From Gordonia aichiensis NBRC 108223 (GTDB lineage: Bacteria > Actinomycetota > Actinomycetes > Mycobacteriales > Mycobacteriaceae): a DNA stretch of 64,000 nucleotides. Under the pieces are notes generated by a model. It ran no database searches. It had not been told where the DNA came from and saw only the letters and a program-made list of their open reading frames with translations. The DNA is taken from positions 62,001 through 126,000 of the forward strand of contig NZ_BANR01000018.1 in assembly GCF_000332975.1 (NCBI RefSeq). Direction: 5' to 3'. A program made the position numbers and the translations under genes. This document shows positions 53,412 to 62,359 of the stretch, one piece after another. The number at the start of each line of letters is the position of its first letter. Within the stretch, counting starts at the first letter, position 1.

Positions 53412-53590
53412 CGCGCGTGACCTGTCGAGAGCCAGGATCGTGCTGCGCGCATGTCGGTCAGCTTAGTCACCCGGGCCTGCTCGTATCCGGGCGCCCACCC
53501 ACCGGGTCGACGAGCGAACCACAGACCTGTCGGGCGCGCTGAACGTGCTCGCGCGGGAATGCTGCAGTGGCCATTCGGGTTGCCACCGAC

Positions 53591-54022
53591 ATGACTGACG
53601 CGTCGTATGACCCACGGGATCTCATAGCGAACACCAGTATCGGCATCCTGGCCACGATCAAGGCCAATGGAATTCCTCAGCTCTCGCCTGTCACGTCCGT
53701 GTACGACCGCGAGTCCGACACCATCCTCGTGTCGATGACCGACGGACGTGCCAAGACGGCCAATCTGCGGCGGGATCCGCACGCTGCGATCGAATTCACC
53801 AGCGCGGACGGATACACCTGGGCGACCGCTGAGGGCGATGCCGAACTCATTGGGCCGTCGACAGACGTGGATTCACCGGAGATTGATGCACTGGTCGAGT
53901 ACTACCGGCTCGGAGCAGGTGAGCATCCGGACTGGGCAGAATATCGAGAAGTCATGGTCGCCGACCGTCGGGTATTGCTCCGACTTCGTGTCACGCACGT
54001 CTACGGCGCGAAACTGCGCTAG
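53591..54022 (+). CDS. Pyridoxamine 5'-phosphate oxidase-family (PPOX) FMN/F420-binding protein
   Basis: 143-residue split-barrel protein. The start DPRDLIANTSIGILATIKANGIPQLSPV is characteristic of PPOX-class F420-dependent oxidoreductases (FDOR-A type), with the phosphate-binding RAKTANLRRDP near 56-66 and WATAEGDAELIGP after it. The reaction is unassigned. Members in this order use F420 to reduce quinones, biliverdin or other compounds. ATG at 53591. Convergent with the ECF sigma factor gene. Confidence 0.86.
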   Translation: MTDASYDPRDLIANTSIGILATIKANGIPQLSPVTSVYDRESDTILVSMTDGRAKTANLRRDPHAAIEFTSADGYTWATAEGDAELIGPSTDVDSPEIDALVEYYRLGAGEHPDWAEYREVMVADRRVLLRLRVTHVYGAKLR

Positions 54023-54045
54023 CTGACCGACAAGCCCCGGACCCG

Positions 54046-55251
54046 TCAGCGGGTGGGGTCGCTGTGTCGGAGCGACGCCGCGGTGCGTATCAGGTGGTCG
54101 TGCTCGGCGACGCTGGTGGCCCTACGTGCCGCCTCGGTGTATGCATCGGCTGCTGCACCTCGGTCGCCGGCGAGCTCATACAGGTGGCCACGGACCGCAT
54201 GCCAGCGATGGTGATCGTCGAGAACCGTTGCGAGCTGGTCTATTTCAGCCAGCCCGGCGGACGGGCCGCGAGCATGTCCGACGGCGACGATTCGGCCGAG
54301 TACCGCCGCCGGGTCGTTACGGGCAGGGTTGTCACTCAACGTCACGAGGTCGTCATACCAGGAGAGAATCTGCTCCCAGTCGGTGTCCGCGGCACTGGCA
54401 GCGTCGTCGTGCAATGCCGCGATCGCGGCTTCGATCTGATACCGCCCCGGTGGGCGATCCTCGGTCTGATCGGCGAGCGCGGACTGCAGAATGTGTACTC
54501 CACGGGCGATCTGTCCGCGGTCCCAGAGCGTCCGGTCCTGACGGTCGAGCGTGATGATCGAGCCGTCGGCGGCGTGCCGTGCGGGCAGGCGGGCATGGTT
54601 GAGCAGCATCAGTGCGAGCAGTCCACGTACCTCCGGTTCGTCTGTGTGCAGCGTAAGTTGCCTGGTGAGCCTGATGGCCTCGTCCGCGAGCCCGACACGG
54701 CCGCCGTGGCCGTTGGTGTAGATCAGGTAGAGGACACGCAGGACGACCGCTACATCGCCAAGGCGATCGAAGCTGCGCCCGCGCAGTTGGCGTTTGGCAC
54801 GACTGATCCGTTGAGCCATCGTCGATTCGGGGACATAGAAGGCGGCGGCGATCTCGCGCGTCGTCAGTCCGCCGACGGCGCGGAGGGTCAGTGCGATCTG
54901 CGAGGCGGGCGCGAGGTCGGGGTGGCAGCAGCGAAAGAACAGCAGAAGGGTGTCGTCGCCCTGCTCGGTGATGGGTGGCTCGGACTCGACGCCGTCGACC
55001 ATGGCCAATTGTCGTCGACGTCGTGCGGCGTCGGCACGCCGCGCGTCGATCAGGCGACGCGTCGCAACACTGACCAGCCAGGCCGTCGGGTCTCTCGGCG
55101 GACTATCGGGCCAGACCCGAAGAGCGTCGATCACAGCGTCCTGGATCGCGTCCTCGGCGGCGTCGAAGTCCTCGCCGCGCCTGATCAGCGTGGCGAGTGC
55201 CACCGGAACGAGAGACCGCAGCGTCTCCTCGTTCCAGGTGGCACTGCTCAT
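54046..55251 (-). CDS. ECF42-type RNA polymerase sigma factor
   Basis: 401 residues. Sigma region 2 is in DFDAAEDAIQDAVIDALRVWP with the WLVSVATRRLIDARR helix; region 4 is LTTREIAAAFYVPESTMAQRISRAKRQL. The C-terminal 220 residues (YLIYTNGHGGR, LMLLNHARLPAR, ALADQTEDRPPGRYQIEAAIAALH, RGHLYELAGDRGAAADAYTEAA) are the TPR-like DUF6596 extension typical of ECF42. There is no anti-sigma gene; instead the adjacent upstream gene encodes a YCII/DGPF protein, the normal ECF42 partner. Start ATG overlaps that gene's stop. Confidence 0.93.
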   Translation of the reverse strand: MSSATWNEETLRSLVPVALATLIRRGEDFDAAEDAIQDAVIDALRVWPDSPPRDPTAWLVSVATRRLIDARRADAARRRRQLAMVDGVESEPPITEQGDDTLLLFFRCCHPDLAPASQIALTLRAVGGLTTREIAAAFYVPESTMAQRISRAKRQLRGRSFDRLGDVAVVLRVLYLIYTNGHGGRVGLADEAIRLTRQLTLHTDEPEVRGLLALMLLNHARLPARHAADGSIITLDRQDRTLWDRGQIARGVHILQSALADQTEDRPPGRYQIEAAIAALHDDAASAADTDWEQILSWYDDLVTLSDNPARNDPAAVLGRIVAVGHARGPSAGLAEIDQLATVLDDHHRWHAVRGHLYELAGDRGAAADAYTEAARRATSVAEHDHLIRTAASLRHSDPTR

Positions 55252-55670
55252 ATCTGCTCGGCGTTGGACGGCGACGCCGACATCACCTCACGGACGTCGA
55301 GCCATTCGTACAGGGGTGCACCGCCCGGACCTGGCTCCGACGATATGTAGGCTGCGATCTCGAGGACACGCTCGTACGAATCGACGTCGACCATGAAATA
55401 GCCTGCGATCAGGTCGCTTGTCTCGGGATGCGGTCCGTCGGTTGTCACCGGTGCCGCGTCCGGTCCGCCGTATCGCACCCATGTCCGGGTGGGGGCGAGT
55501 CCCTGGGCATCGACGAACTCGCCGTTCTCGCTCAGCATGTCATTGACGTGATGTTGAAAAGCGATGTGCGCTTCCACGTCTTCGGGTGCCCACTTGTCCA
55601 TCGTCGGGAACGGATGGTGCGGCTCCGGGCCGCCGCGGTAGTGCTTGAGAATCAGGTACTTCGGCATCAT
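55248..55670 (-). CDS. YCII-related (DGPF-type) protein paired with ECF42 sigma
   Basis: 140-residue ferredoxin-like alpha/beta protein: YLILKHYRGGPEPHHPFPTM, then VTTDGPHPETSDLIAGYFMVDVDSYERVLEIA. The family's DGPF(A/P)E signature is seen as DGPHPETSD. In ECF42 systems these proteins are encoded beside the sigma factor and are thought to be part of the signalling output or regulation, in a way not yet settled. Overlaps the sigma gene by four bases. First Met pair (MM) leaves a one-codon start ambiguity. Confidence 0.88.
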   Translation of the reverse strand: MMPKYLILKHYRGGPEPHHPFPTMDKWAPEDVEAHIAFQHHVNDMLSENGEFVDAQGLAPTRTWVRYGGPDAAPVTTDGPHPETSDLIAGYFMVDVDSYERVLEIAAYISSEPGPGGAPLYEWLDVREVMSASPSNAEQI

Positions 55671-55787
55671 GACTCCTCGTGTATCGCGCCGGTTCGTGTG
55701 TGCCGGCTCGGGGGACCACGCTTTTCGTCGTCCTCATCTGGTGAGCGGAGCGGGCTACCGGTTCTCGACATCGTTGCGGGAACATTC

Positions 55788-56399
55788 TCACTCGGATTCG
55801 CCAGCCCTGTGCTGCCCACGGACACCTGCCGCGATCACCCCGGCCAGACCGATGCACTGGTGACCACCGGAGTCGTGCAGATGGGCTTGTGCACTCGGGA
55901 GAACTCTGGAGTTGAGCGTCAGGTGGGAGTAGGGGACGACGTCGTCGTCGCGGCAGTGATGCATCGTCAGCGACGTGGTCGGTTCGGCGCCGACGACGTC
56001 GTACTCCGCGATGTTCCAACCGTCCGGGCCCCAATTGGGCATCGCGAGAAGTGTCGCGTGACGCGGTGGTGTCGACATCGCCCGCAACAACGTCACAAGC
56101 ATCGATGCCCCAAATGAGTGGGCGACGATCATGTCGGCCGGCGACAGATCGTCGACGTGCGGCCTGATCGACGACGTCCACGAGGGCACCGACATATCGT
56201 CGTCGGGCAGTCTCGGCATGACCAACTCGGCGCCGAGCGCCTCGGAGATCGCCGCGGCAAGCGGTCGGTCGTCGAGGTACCCAGCCGCGCCGTGGATGAA
56301 CAGCACCGTGTTCGTCGTCGGGTCATCTCGCGTTGCACCGGTTGTCACCGTGTCCCCGTTCTCGGCATCCCGCGTTCTCGGTGTACCTGTCATCGACAT
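55788..56399 (-). CDS. Alpha/beta hydrolase (RBBP9/YdeN-like)
   Basis: 203 residues. Oxyanion region LFIHGAAGYLDDRP, nucleophile elbow VAHSFGASMLVTLL (Ser), acid in CRDDDVVPYSH, and catalytic His in DSGGHQC: a full serine-hydrolase triad. The N-terminal 30 residues are polar and unconserved, so the start may be later. It lies downstream of the MFS gene on the same strand with a 7-bp inverted repeat in the gap. Substrate unknown. Confidence 0.78.
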   Translation of the reverse strand: MSMTGTPRTRDAENGDTVTTGATRDDPTTNTVLFIHGAAGYLDDRPLAAAISEALGAELVMPRLPDDDMSVPSWTSSIRPHVDDLSPADMIVAHSFGASMLVTLLRAMSTPPRHATLLAMPNWGPDGWNIAEYDVVGAEPTTSLTMHHCRDDDVVPYSHLTLNSRVLPSAQAHLHDSGGHQCIGLAGVIAAGVRGQHRAGESE

Positions 56400-56411
56400 C
56401 AGAGTGTCGCA

Positions 56412-56430
56412 GGTACAGACACGCTGTACC
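56412..56430. promoter_or_regulatory. 7-bp perfect inverted repeat between the MFS and hydrolase genes
   Basis: GGTACAG-ACACG-CTGTACC, centred about 22 bp upstream of the hydrolase start and 40 bp after the MFS stop. Its size and symmetry fit a TetR/MarR-type operator; an RNA hairpin between two genes is the alternative. Confidence 0.4.
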
Positions 56431-56461
56431 CGCGAAACTCATCGTCGAATCCTCGGTCAGA

Positions 56462-57964
56462 TCAGTGCGCTGGCACGGCGGCGGGAGTACGCGCCCCCGC
56501 GGGCCTCATCGTCTGCGCAATGATGCATCCCGCCGCGATGAATCCCATCATCACGAACAACGAAGCGCGGTAACCAATTTCGAGTCCGCTGCCTTCGCCG
56601 ACCGAGCTGTACACCGTGCCGACAACCGCAGCGCCGAACGCAACGGCGAGAGCTTGAGCTGTGTTGAACACTCCCGACGCCGCACCGGCGAGTCGAACGG
56701 GTACATCGTTGAGCACCAGCAGCCCCGCGGAACCGACGATGGCGCCGAAGCCGAGTCCCGCGACGATCAGCGCCACCGCGAACCAGAGTGCGGGATGCGC
56801 CGACTGTTCGGCGACGTCCATGAGCAGCATGCCGACGATGAAGACTGCGCCGCCGGCCTGCAACACCCGCTTGCCGAAGCGTTCCGCGAGTACCGTTGCC
56901 GCCAGCCCCGCTGACACCGGAACGGCCACCGAGAACGGAATCCACATCAGGCCCGCGTGCAGCACCGACCAGCCCAACGCGAGCTGAACATGCAGCGATT
57001 GCACCAGGAAGTAGCCGCCGGTGGGAATCATCAGCGCCGTAAACGCCGCCAAGCCGATCGTGAAGGATCGGGTGGCGAAGAGCGCTGGCGGCACCATGGG
57101 TTCGACGCCGCGTCGACTTGTGCGTTGCTGGTTCCATCCGAACGCGCAGAGACCGGCAGCGCCCACGGCGATTATCATGAATCCCCACACCGGCCAGTCA
57201 TTCTCGGGACCGAGCGTGATCGGGAGCATGATCGCGCCGAGCGAGCCGCCGAGAAGTGCGGCGGACCCGAGTGCGATGGAAGGCGTTGACGCTGGGCGTG
57301 ATTCGGGGATGAATGCGATCGCGGCACAGATCGCGATCACCGCAAGGGGCACGTTGATCAAGAACACAGGCCTCCAGGCGAGGCCGAACCAGTCGCCGGT
57401 GGTGATCACGGCCCCGAGAATCGGCCCCGTCACGGCGGCCAGACCGATGACAGACGTGAACATTCCCATCGCCTTCCCTCGTTCGGCAGGCGGATAGAGC
57501 ACCTGAATGTTGCTCAGGACCTGCGGGACCATGAGCGCGGCCGCGATGCCCTGGATGAGGCGAAAGGCCACCAGTTCGGCTGGGCCGGGAGCCGAACCGC
57601 AGGCCAGCGAGGCCAGACCGAACGCTGCGAGTCCGAGGATGAACATCGCGCGACGACCGAAGCGGTCTCCCAGGCGCGCACCCAGGATCAACCCGACGGC
57701 GTAGGTCAACGGATAACCGGCAACGATCCACTGAATGCTGACCGGCGACGCGGCCAGGTCGACCTGCATGGTGCGGAGCGCGACATTCACGACGGTGGCG
57801 TCCATCAACTCCATGAACGACGCCGCCAGCAGGCAGATCAGCGCGATCGTGCGAGCCTTTCCGCTGATGGAAGGTTCACCGGCAGTGAAGGATTCGGCGC
57901 GGGGCGCGGAGGTGTTCGAGCTGTCGATGGTGACGTCGTCCGAGTCTAAAGATGATGGGGTCAT
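56462..57964 (-). CDS. MFS transporter, DHA2 (EmrB/QacA) drug-efflux type
   Basis: 500-residue proton-coupled exporter with 14 predicted helices. Motif LMDATVVNVALRTMQ in helix 1, the loop motif GARLGDRFGRRAMFILG between helices 2 and 3, and FRLIQGIAAALMVPQVLS with VTGPILGAVITTGDWFGLAWR in helices 4-5 are the DHA2 signatures. The first 35 residues are a polar cytosolic tail. Divergent from the methyltransferase; followed by the hydrolase gene. The exported compound cannot be inferred. Confidence 0.9.
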   Translation of the reverse strand: MTPSSLDSDDVTIDSSNTSAPRAESFTAGEPSISGKARTIALICLLAASFMELMDATVVNVALRTMQVDLAASPVSIQWIVAGYPLTYAVGLILGARLGDRFGRRAMFILGLAAFGLASLACGSAPGPAELVAFRLIQGIAAALMVPQVLSNIQVLYPPAERGKAMGMFTSVIGLAAVTGPILGAVITTGDWFGLAWRPVFLINVPLAVIAICAAIAFIPESRPASTPSIALGSAALLGGSLGAIMLPITLGPENDWPVWGFMIIAVGAAGLCAFGWNQQRTSRRGVEPMVPPALFATRSFTIGLAAFTALMIPTGGYFLVQSLHVQLALGWSVLHAGLMWIPFSVAVPVSAGLAATVLAERFGKRVLQAGGAVFIVGMLLMDVAEQSAHPALWFAVALIVAGLGFGAIVGSAGLLVLNDVPVRLAGAASGVFNTAQALAVAFGAAVVGTVYSSVGEGSGLEIGYRASLFVMMGFIAAGCIIAQTMRPAGARTPAAVPAH

Positions 57965-58101
57965 CGGGTGCTCCAGAGGATGTGGGGTGGTCTGACGTCG
58001 ACGACGCTATGGGGGATAGGGGACAACTCCGGTCCTCGTTCGTGGACGCACAGTTATTCGGGCACATCCGAGAAAGACTGGTGTCGATGTAGCGTCGGGG
58101 A

Positions 58102-58704
58102 ATGGGAGCCGACAGGGGAGTGCGCTGGAACCACAACATCCACTACCACCGCCTTGTGCTGGATGCGATACCCGATCACGCCCGCACCGCTCTCGATGTC
58201 GGGACCGGCGACGGTCTCCTCGCTGCTGAACTACGTGATCGTCCACTGGGCGTCACCGCGATCGACGTCGACGGCGACGTGCTTGACCGTGCCAGTGCAC
58301 AGGTCGACGGTGTGCAGTGGGTGCACGGAGACGTGATGACGTATTCCTTTGGCCGCCAATTCGATGCGGTCGTCTCGGTCGCAACCTCCCATCACCTGCC
58401 CGACACACGGGCCGCGCTGCGTCGTTTCGCCGAACTGACGGCGCCGGGAGGCGTGGTGGCGATCGTGGGACTGGCCCGTACGACCCGACCATCCGAAGTC
58501 GGGATGCACCTGGCCGGCCTTGTCCAGCATCGTTGGCTGTCCTGGCGGCGCGGATACTGGGAGCATTCAGCTCCGACGGTGTGGCCTCCCCGTGATTCGT
58601 ACCGCGATGTTCGCAGGGTCGCGGACGACGAGTTACCCGGTGCTTGTTGGAGATTGCTCCCGATGTGGCGCTACGCGTTGGTGTGGCGCAAGTTGACTTA
58701 CTGA
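58102..58704 (+). CDS. Class I SAM-dependent methyltransferase
   Basis: 200 residues with SAM-binding motif I ALDVGTGDGLLAAEL, acidic motif II AIDVDGDVLDRA, and VHGDVMTYSFGRQFDAVVSV; the later SHHLPDTRAALRRFAELTAPGGV resembles the UbiE/COQ5 and small-molecule methyltransferase groups. The C-terminal part (HRWLSWRRGYWEHSAPTVWPP) is specific to an uncharacterised subgroup. It lies 24 bp upstream of arsR on the same strand, but it is not a recognised arsenite methyltransferase (ArsM), which needs several conserved Cys residues not seen here. Confidence 0.82.
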   Translation: MGADRGVRWNHNIHYHRLVLDAIPDHARTALDVGTGDGLLAAELRDRPLGVTAIDVDGDVLDRASAQVDGVQWVHGDVMTYSFGRQFDAVVSVATSHHLPDTRAALRRFAELTAPGGVVAIVGLARTTRPSEVGMHLAGLVQHRWLSWRRGYWEHSAPTVWPPRDSYRDVRRVADDELPGACWRLLPMWRYALVWRKLTY

Positions 58705-58728
58705 TTCGACGTTCGCCAATATTGATGA

Positions 58729-59091
58729 ATGTCTAATCAGGAGTCGTCCGCGGCCGCGTGCCGGGGCATGGGCGCCGAAGAGGTGGCGAGGTGGGCCGGC
58801 GCACTGAGGGCTCTCGCCGACCCAGTCCGTTTGCGACTGCTCAGCGAGGTATCTCGCTCTCCAGGTGGCGAGGCCTGCGTGTGCGACATCTCCGGGCCCT
58901 TCGAGCTGGCACAGCCGACCATTTCGCATCATCTGAAAGTGCTGCGGGAGGCCGGTCTGGTGTACAGCGAGCGACGGGCGACGTGGGTCTACTACCGGAT
59001 CAACTCCGCACTACTGGAACAACTTTCAGGGGTACTGGGCGCTTTGGCCGAGACGACGGGGGAGCCGCGCGACTGCGGGGTCGTCGAATGA
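58729..59091 (+). CDS. arsR: ArsR-family arsenic-responsive repressor
   Basis: 120-residue winged-helix metalloregulator. Helix-turn-helix PTISHHLKVLREAGLV at about 63-78 and the metal-site segment EACVCDIS with Cys50 and Cys52; Cys11 near the N-terminus could be a third thiol ligand. This matches actinobacterial ArsR/SmtB arsenite sensors. An 8-bp palindrome CAATATTG lies just upstream (58717-58724). The stop overlaps the acr3 ATG (ATGA), so repressor and pump are one operon. Confidence 0.9.
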   Translation: MSNQESSAAACRGMGAEEVARWAGALRALADPVRLRLLSEVSRSPGGEACVCDISGPFELAQPTISHHLKVLREAGLVYSERRATWVYYRINSALLEQLSGVLGALAETTGEPRDCGVVE

Positions 59092-60161
59092 GTAATGCGC
59101 AGGAGCGCGTTGCGGGTCGAATGTCGACTCTGGATCGCTTCCTTCCCGTGTGGATAGGCATCGCGATGGTCGTCGGCCTGTTGTTGGGACGTGGCGTGCC
59201 CGGCCTCGGTGACGCACTGGCGACCGTTGAGGTCGACGGGATCTCCCTGCCGATCGCTCTCGGGCTCCTCGTCATGATGTATCCGGTACTCGCCAAGGTC
59301 CGGTATGACCGGCTCGATTCGGTGACCGGCGATCGCAGGATGTTGGTTGGCTCGCTCGTGCTGAACTGGGTTGTCGGACCGGCATTGATGTTCGCGCTCG
59401 CGTGGCTGTTGCTGCCCGACCTCCCGGAGTATCGGACCGGGTTGATCATCGTCGGATTGGCGCGGTGTATCGCGATGGTGGTCATCTGGAATGATCTCGC
59501 GTGCGGTGATCGCGAGGCCGCTGCAGTCCTGGTGGCGCTCAATTCGATCTTCCAGGTCATCATGTTCGGCGTGCTCGGTTGGTTCTATCTGTCGGTGCTG
59601 CCCGGGTGGCTCGGATTGGAGCAGACCACCATCGACACGTCGGCGTGGCAGATCGCGAAGTCGGTGTTGGTCTTCCTCGGCATCCCGCTGCTCGCGGGAT
59701 ATGCGACGCGACGGCTCGGTGAGCGTGCGAAAGGCCGCGCCTGGTACGAGAGCGTGCTGCTCCCGCGGCTGGGTCCGTGGGCGCTGTACGGGTTGCTGTT
59801 CACCATCGTGATGCTGTTCGCGCTGCAGGGTGAACAGATCACGTCTCGACCCTGGGACGTCGTGCGTATTGCGATCCCGTTGCTCATCTACTTCGCCGTC
59901 ATGTGGGGCGGCGGGTTCGCCCTCGGCGGTGGTCTCGGCCTCGGGTACGCACGTACCACTACGCTGGCATTCACTGCGGCCGGCAACAACTTCGAGCTCG
60001 CGATCGCAGTGGCGATCGCCACCTATGGGGTGGCGTCGGGGCAGGCGCTCGCCGGTGTCATCGGACCACTCATCGAAGTGCCGGTGCTCGTCGGCCTTGT
60101 GTACGTATCGCTCGCACTGCGTCGTCGATTCACAACGACGGATCAGAGCCTGGCCGCGTGA
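59088..60161 (+). CDS. acr3: ACR3 arsenite efflux permease
   Basis: 357 residues, ten-helix ACR3-type transporter. The family motif GLARCIAMVVIWNDLA has the essential Cys127, and AAGNNFELAIAVAIATYG near residue 300 is the second ACR3 signature. It expels As(OH)3/arsenite across the membrane. It is coupled to arsR. No arsenate reductase gene (arsC) is seen nearby, so arsenate would need a reductase encoded elsewhere. Confidence 0.94.
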   Translation: MSNAQERVAGRMSTLDRFLPVWIGIAMVVGLLLGRGVPGLGDALATVEVDGISLPIALGLLVMMYPVLAKVRYDRLDSVTGDRRMLVGSLVLNWVVGPALMFALAWLLLPDLPEYRTGLIIVGLARCIAMVVIWNDLACGDREAAAVLVALNSIFQVIMFGVLGWFYLSVLPGWLGLEQTTIDTSAWQIAKSVLVFLGIPLLAGYATRRLGERAKGRAWYESVLLPRLGPWALYGLLFTIVMLFALQGEQITSRPWDVVRIAIPLLIYFAVMWGGGFALGGGLGLGYARTTTLAFTAAGNNFELAIAVAIATYGVASGQALAGVIGPLIEVPVLVGLVYVSLALRRRFTTTDQSLAA

Positions 60162-60194
60162 GAGCGATGAAACGTGCTGAGGAAGGGGCAGGTA

Positions 60195-60548
60195 GTGCGG
60201 AATTCTGCGGCACGACAACGCAATGCGAGCAGCCTTATTGCTGCTGGACGACGCCATTCCGTCGCCGTCAGTGAGGATGGACGCTGCGTTGCGGCGGGTA
60301 TTCCGCACGCCCCGGAGACTCGCGTCGGCGACTGGACCGAGATAGTGAGCATCTGTGCCGGTTGGCGGAGAACTCTCGGCGTGCGTGCCGACGGTTCTGT
60401 CACTGCGGTTGGGCGAACGACCGAGGGCGCGTGTGACGTTGCTGCTTGGCGAGACATCATTGCAGTATCGGCCGGAGACTGGCACTCAATCGGACTTCGC
60501 TCCGACGCCTCCGGACGACCACGAACTGACACTGGACGCGGGTTTTGA
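60195..60548 (+). pseudogene. RCC1-repeat protein fragment
   Basis: 117 codons from a GTG at 60195 (a GTG at 60174 is also open), preceded by GAGGAAGGGGCAGG. It reads about two RCC1-type blades: SSLIAAGRRHSVAVSEDGRC, WTEIVSICAGWRRTLGVRADG, then WRDIIAVSAGDWHSIGLRSD and a short unrelated tail ending in a stop. RCC1 proteins normally have seven or so blades in a propeller; here the sequence breaks off inside the third repeat. I read it as a truncated, probably non-functional gene. Confidence 0.65.
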
Positions 60549-60690
60549 ACCGGTGCGTCAACCCAGAGGTCTGCTGTCGGCTCACGAGCGGCTCCGCGCG
60601 GTCCATCGCCAGAATGGCGCACTCGGTCGTCCGGCTAACGCTGCGGCGACAATAGCTGCACGCGAGGTCACAACATGGCACGGTACAAGC

Positions 60691-61281
60691 ATGACTGAAC
60701 AGATGCCTACGCCGTCCGTGTCCGAGCGGGTAATTCTGGCGATGGACCACGGGCAGTTCGTTCTGCGCGGCGGACTGGGCGACCTGGACAACGAGTTTTC
60801 GTTGCTCGAACAGGCGTTGGCGACGCAGCCGAACGCAGGCGACGGATTGACGATGGTGGTGCTGAGCCCGCACCAGAACAATTTCGAGATGCCCATCGAC
60901 GTCGAAGTGTTCGCGGCCCGTCCACCCGACGACAACGCGGATTGGCAACAGATTTGCGAGGACATACTCCGTATCGGTCCCGAGGGTGTCCTTCAAATCG
61001 ACTCTTCGACAATGAGTCCCGTCGACGTTCAGGTTCTACCGGGGGAGTACTTGGTGCAGGTTTCCGGTCGCGGCTTTGTGAACTACGGCTGGCCAGGCAC
61101 CACCACTCCAGACGACGAGTGGCGTATCCGTTTGTTCCCCACCGACGGCACCAGTCCGCGTCCCGCCGTGCGTTGGGACATGCCCGGCTACGGGATTCCG
61201 GATGACGTGGAGCAAACACCGGCCGAGTCAGAGTCCTTCCGCCGACGACGAGCCGCAGTGGGTCACGGCTCTGCACGTTGA
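60691..61281 (+). CDS. Unknown 196-residue protein, accessory-region
   Basis: Not recognised. It is a soluble protein with VSERVILAMDHGQFVLRGGL at the start, an acidic central region (PPDDNADWQQICEDILRIGP), and a beta-rich part LPGEYLVQVSGRGFVNYGWP followed by DDEWRIRLFPTDG; the last 25 residues are polar. The layout resembles small immunity-type proteins of polymorphic toxin systems, but this is a guess. It lies between an RCC1 fragment and an amber-interrupted gene, which marks the region as unstable. The reading frame itself is intact; ATG at 60691 chosen. Confidence 0.55.
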   Translation: MTEQMPTPSVSERVILAMDHGQFVLRGGLGDLDNEFSLLEQALATQPNAGDGLTMVVLSPHQNNFEMPIDVEVFAARPPDDNADWQQICEDILRIGPEGVLQIDSSTMSPVDVQVLPGEYLVQVSGRGFVNYGWPGTTTPDDEWRIRLFPTDGTSPRPAVRWDMPGYGIPDDVEQTPAESESFRRRRAAVGHGSAR

Positions 61282-61294
61282 CGGGCCACGAGAC

Positions 61295-61888
61295 ATGACC
61301 GAGCGCACCGAACTCGACCCACGTGCGGCCCAGCACCGACTCGACTAGTGGGGTGGGCAGCCGATTGAGCAGGTTGCCACCTACAACGGTGGTCAGACGT
61401 TGACGAAGTTCGACCGATCGTTCGTCCTAACAATCTTGCATGCCACCCCCGACATCGCGCGTCAGGTCGCCGTGTATGCAGTCACTCGCGCCTGCGAGTT
61501 CTCGGGTCTTGCAGATGAACTGTGGATACGTGACGCGCTCGTCGCGCTCGGCGACAATTCCGCTATGCCAGCGCCGTTCGACGACATCTCGCACGTGGGA
61601 GACGCTTTCGCGCGCCTGTCGACGCAGGAGGGGGCGTCAGTGAACTCCGCGGTATTCGTGAGGTGCGTCGGCGAAGACCTTGCCGACAACCCGTTCGGAA
61701 CAAACAATGAACCCCGTTATATGACTATCCCTGCCCTGTACTCAGCTCAAGACCAAGACACCTACAAGGCCGCTATCGAGACGGTGTTCCACGCATCCTG
61801 CGCCTATGGATCGCATGCGGGAGAACTTCACGCGGAGATCAGACGAGAACTGGCGGACATGGACCGAACATCACGAGGGCAACCGTAA
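61295..61888 (+). pseudogene. Unknown gene interrupted by an in-frame amber codon
   Basis: From the ATG at 61295 the frame reads MTERTELDPRAAQHRLD, then TAG at 61346-61348, then WGGQPIEQVATYNGGQTLTK and onward without another stop to 61888. The residues directly after TAG look like real protein, so the gene was probably 197 residues long and lost its 5' part to one substitution (a GAG or CAG to TAG change would do). A shorter product from TTG at 61400 (162 residues) is possible. The start is 13 bp after the gene at 60691. Function unknown. Confidence 0.6.
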
Positions 61889-62359
61889 TGCGCCGCTGCA
61901 GCTAGCGCCGTCGGTGCCTGCCGAGCATGCGTAGAGCAGTCACCACGCTCACAGGTCCGCGTACGTGGTCAGACTTGGATAGAGACGAGGTGCCTGTACC
62001 GATGACGATCGCGAGAGGTCACCAGCGCGGCGCTCGTTTAGCGCGGAGCGCGGTAGCTCAGACTCGTGCCGATCGCCATGTATCTGTCACTCATTCCCAC
62101 CTAGCCTGTCAAACTCCCACATGTGCTGTCACCCGACAGTTCGGGGAGGAGTCGAGTTCGCACAATCTACGACTCAGCATCGTTTACTTGACATAATGTT
62201 TCTTATCGGCACTGCATCGAGAAGGCGGTTCTCGTCAACGGTGTCCGATGTGAACGGTCACCGAGATTGGCGAGTTTTCACCAATTTGGCGAATCTGGGC
62301 TCGATTCTGGCGAGGTTTGACAACAGTTCGGCTCTGAGCGGTCGCAGGGCGCCGCGACG
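61889..62359. other. 471-bp gap without a supported gene
   Basis: No protein or RNA gene is convincing. It contains an AT-richer patch near 62180-62215 with TTGACATAATG and, at 62269-62318, three copies of (T/C)TGGCGA spaced by about 20 bp. It separates the decayed unknown genes from the FUSC transporter, and may be the border of the accessory patch. Confidence 0.4.

Noticed and set aside
58102..58704. Arsenite methyltransferase (arsM) next to arsR-acr3
   Set aside because: The SAM motifs are present, but the set of conserved cysteines needed for arsenite binding is missing.
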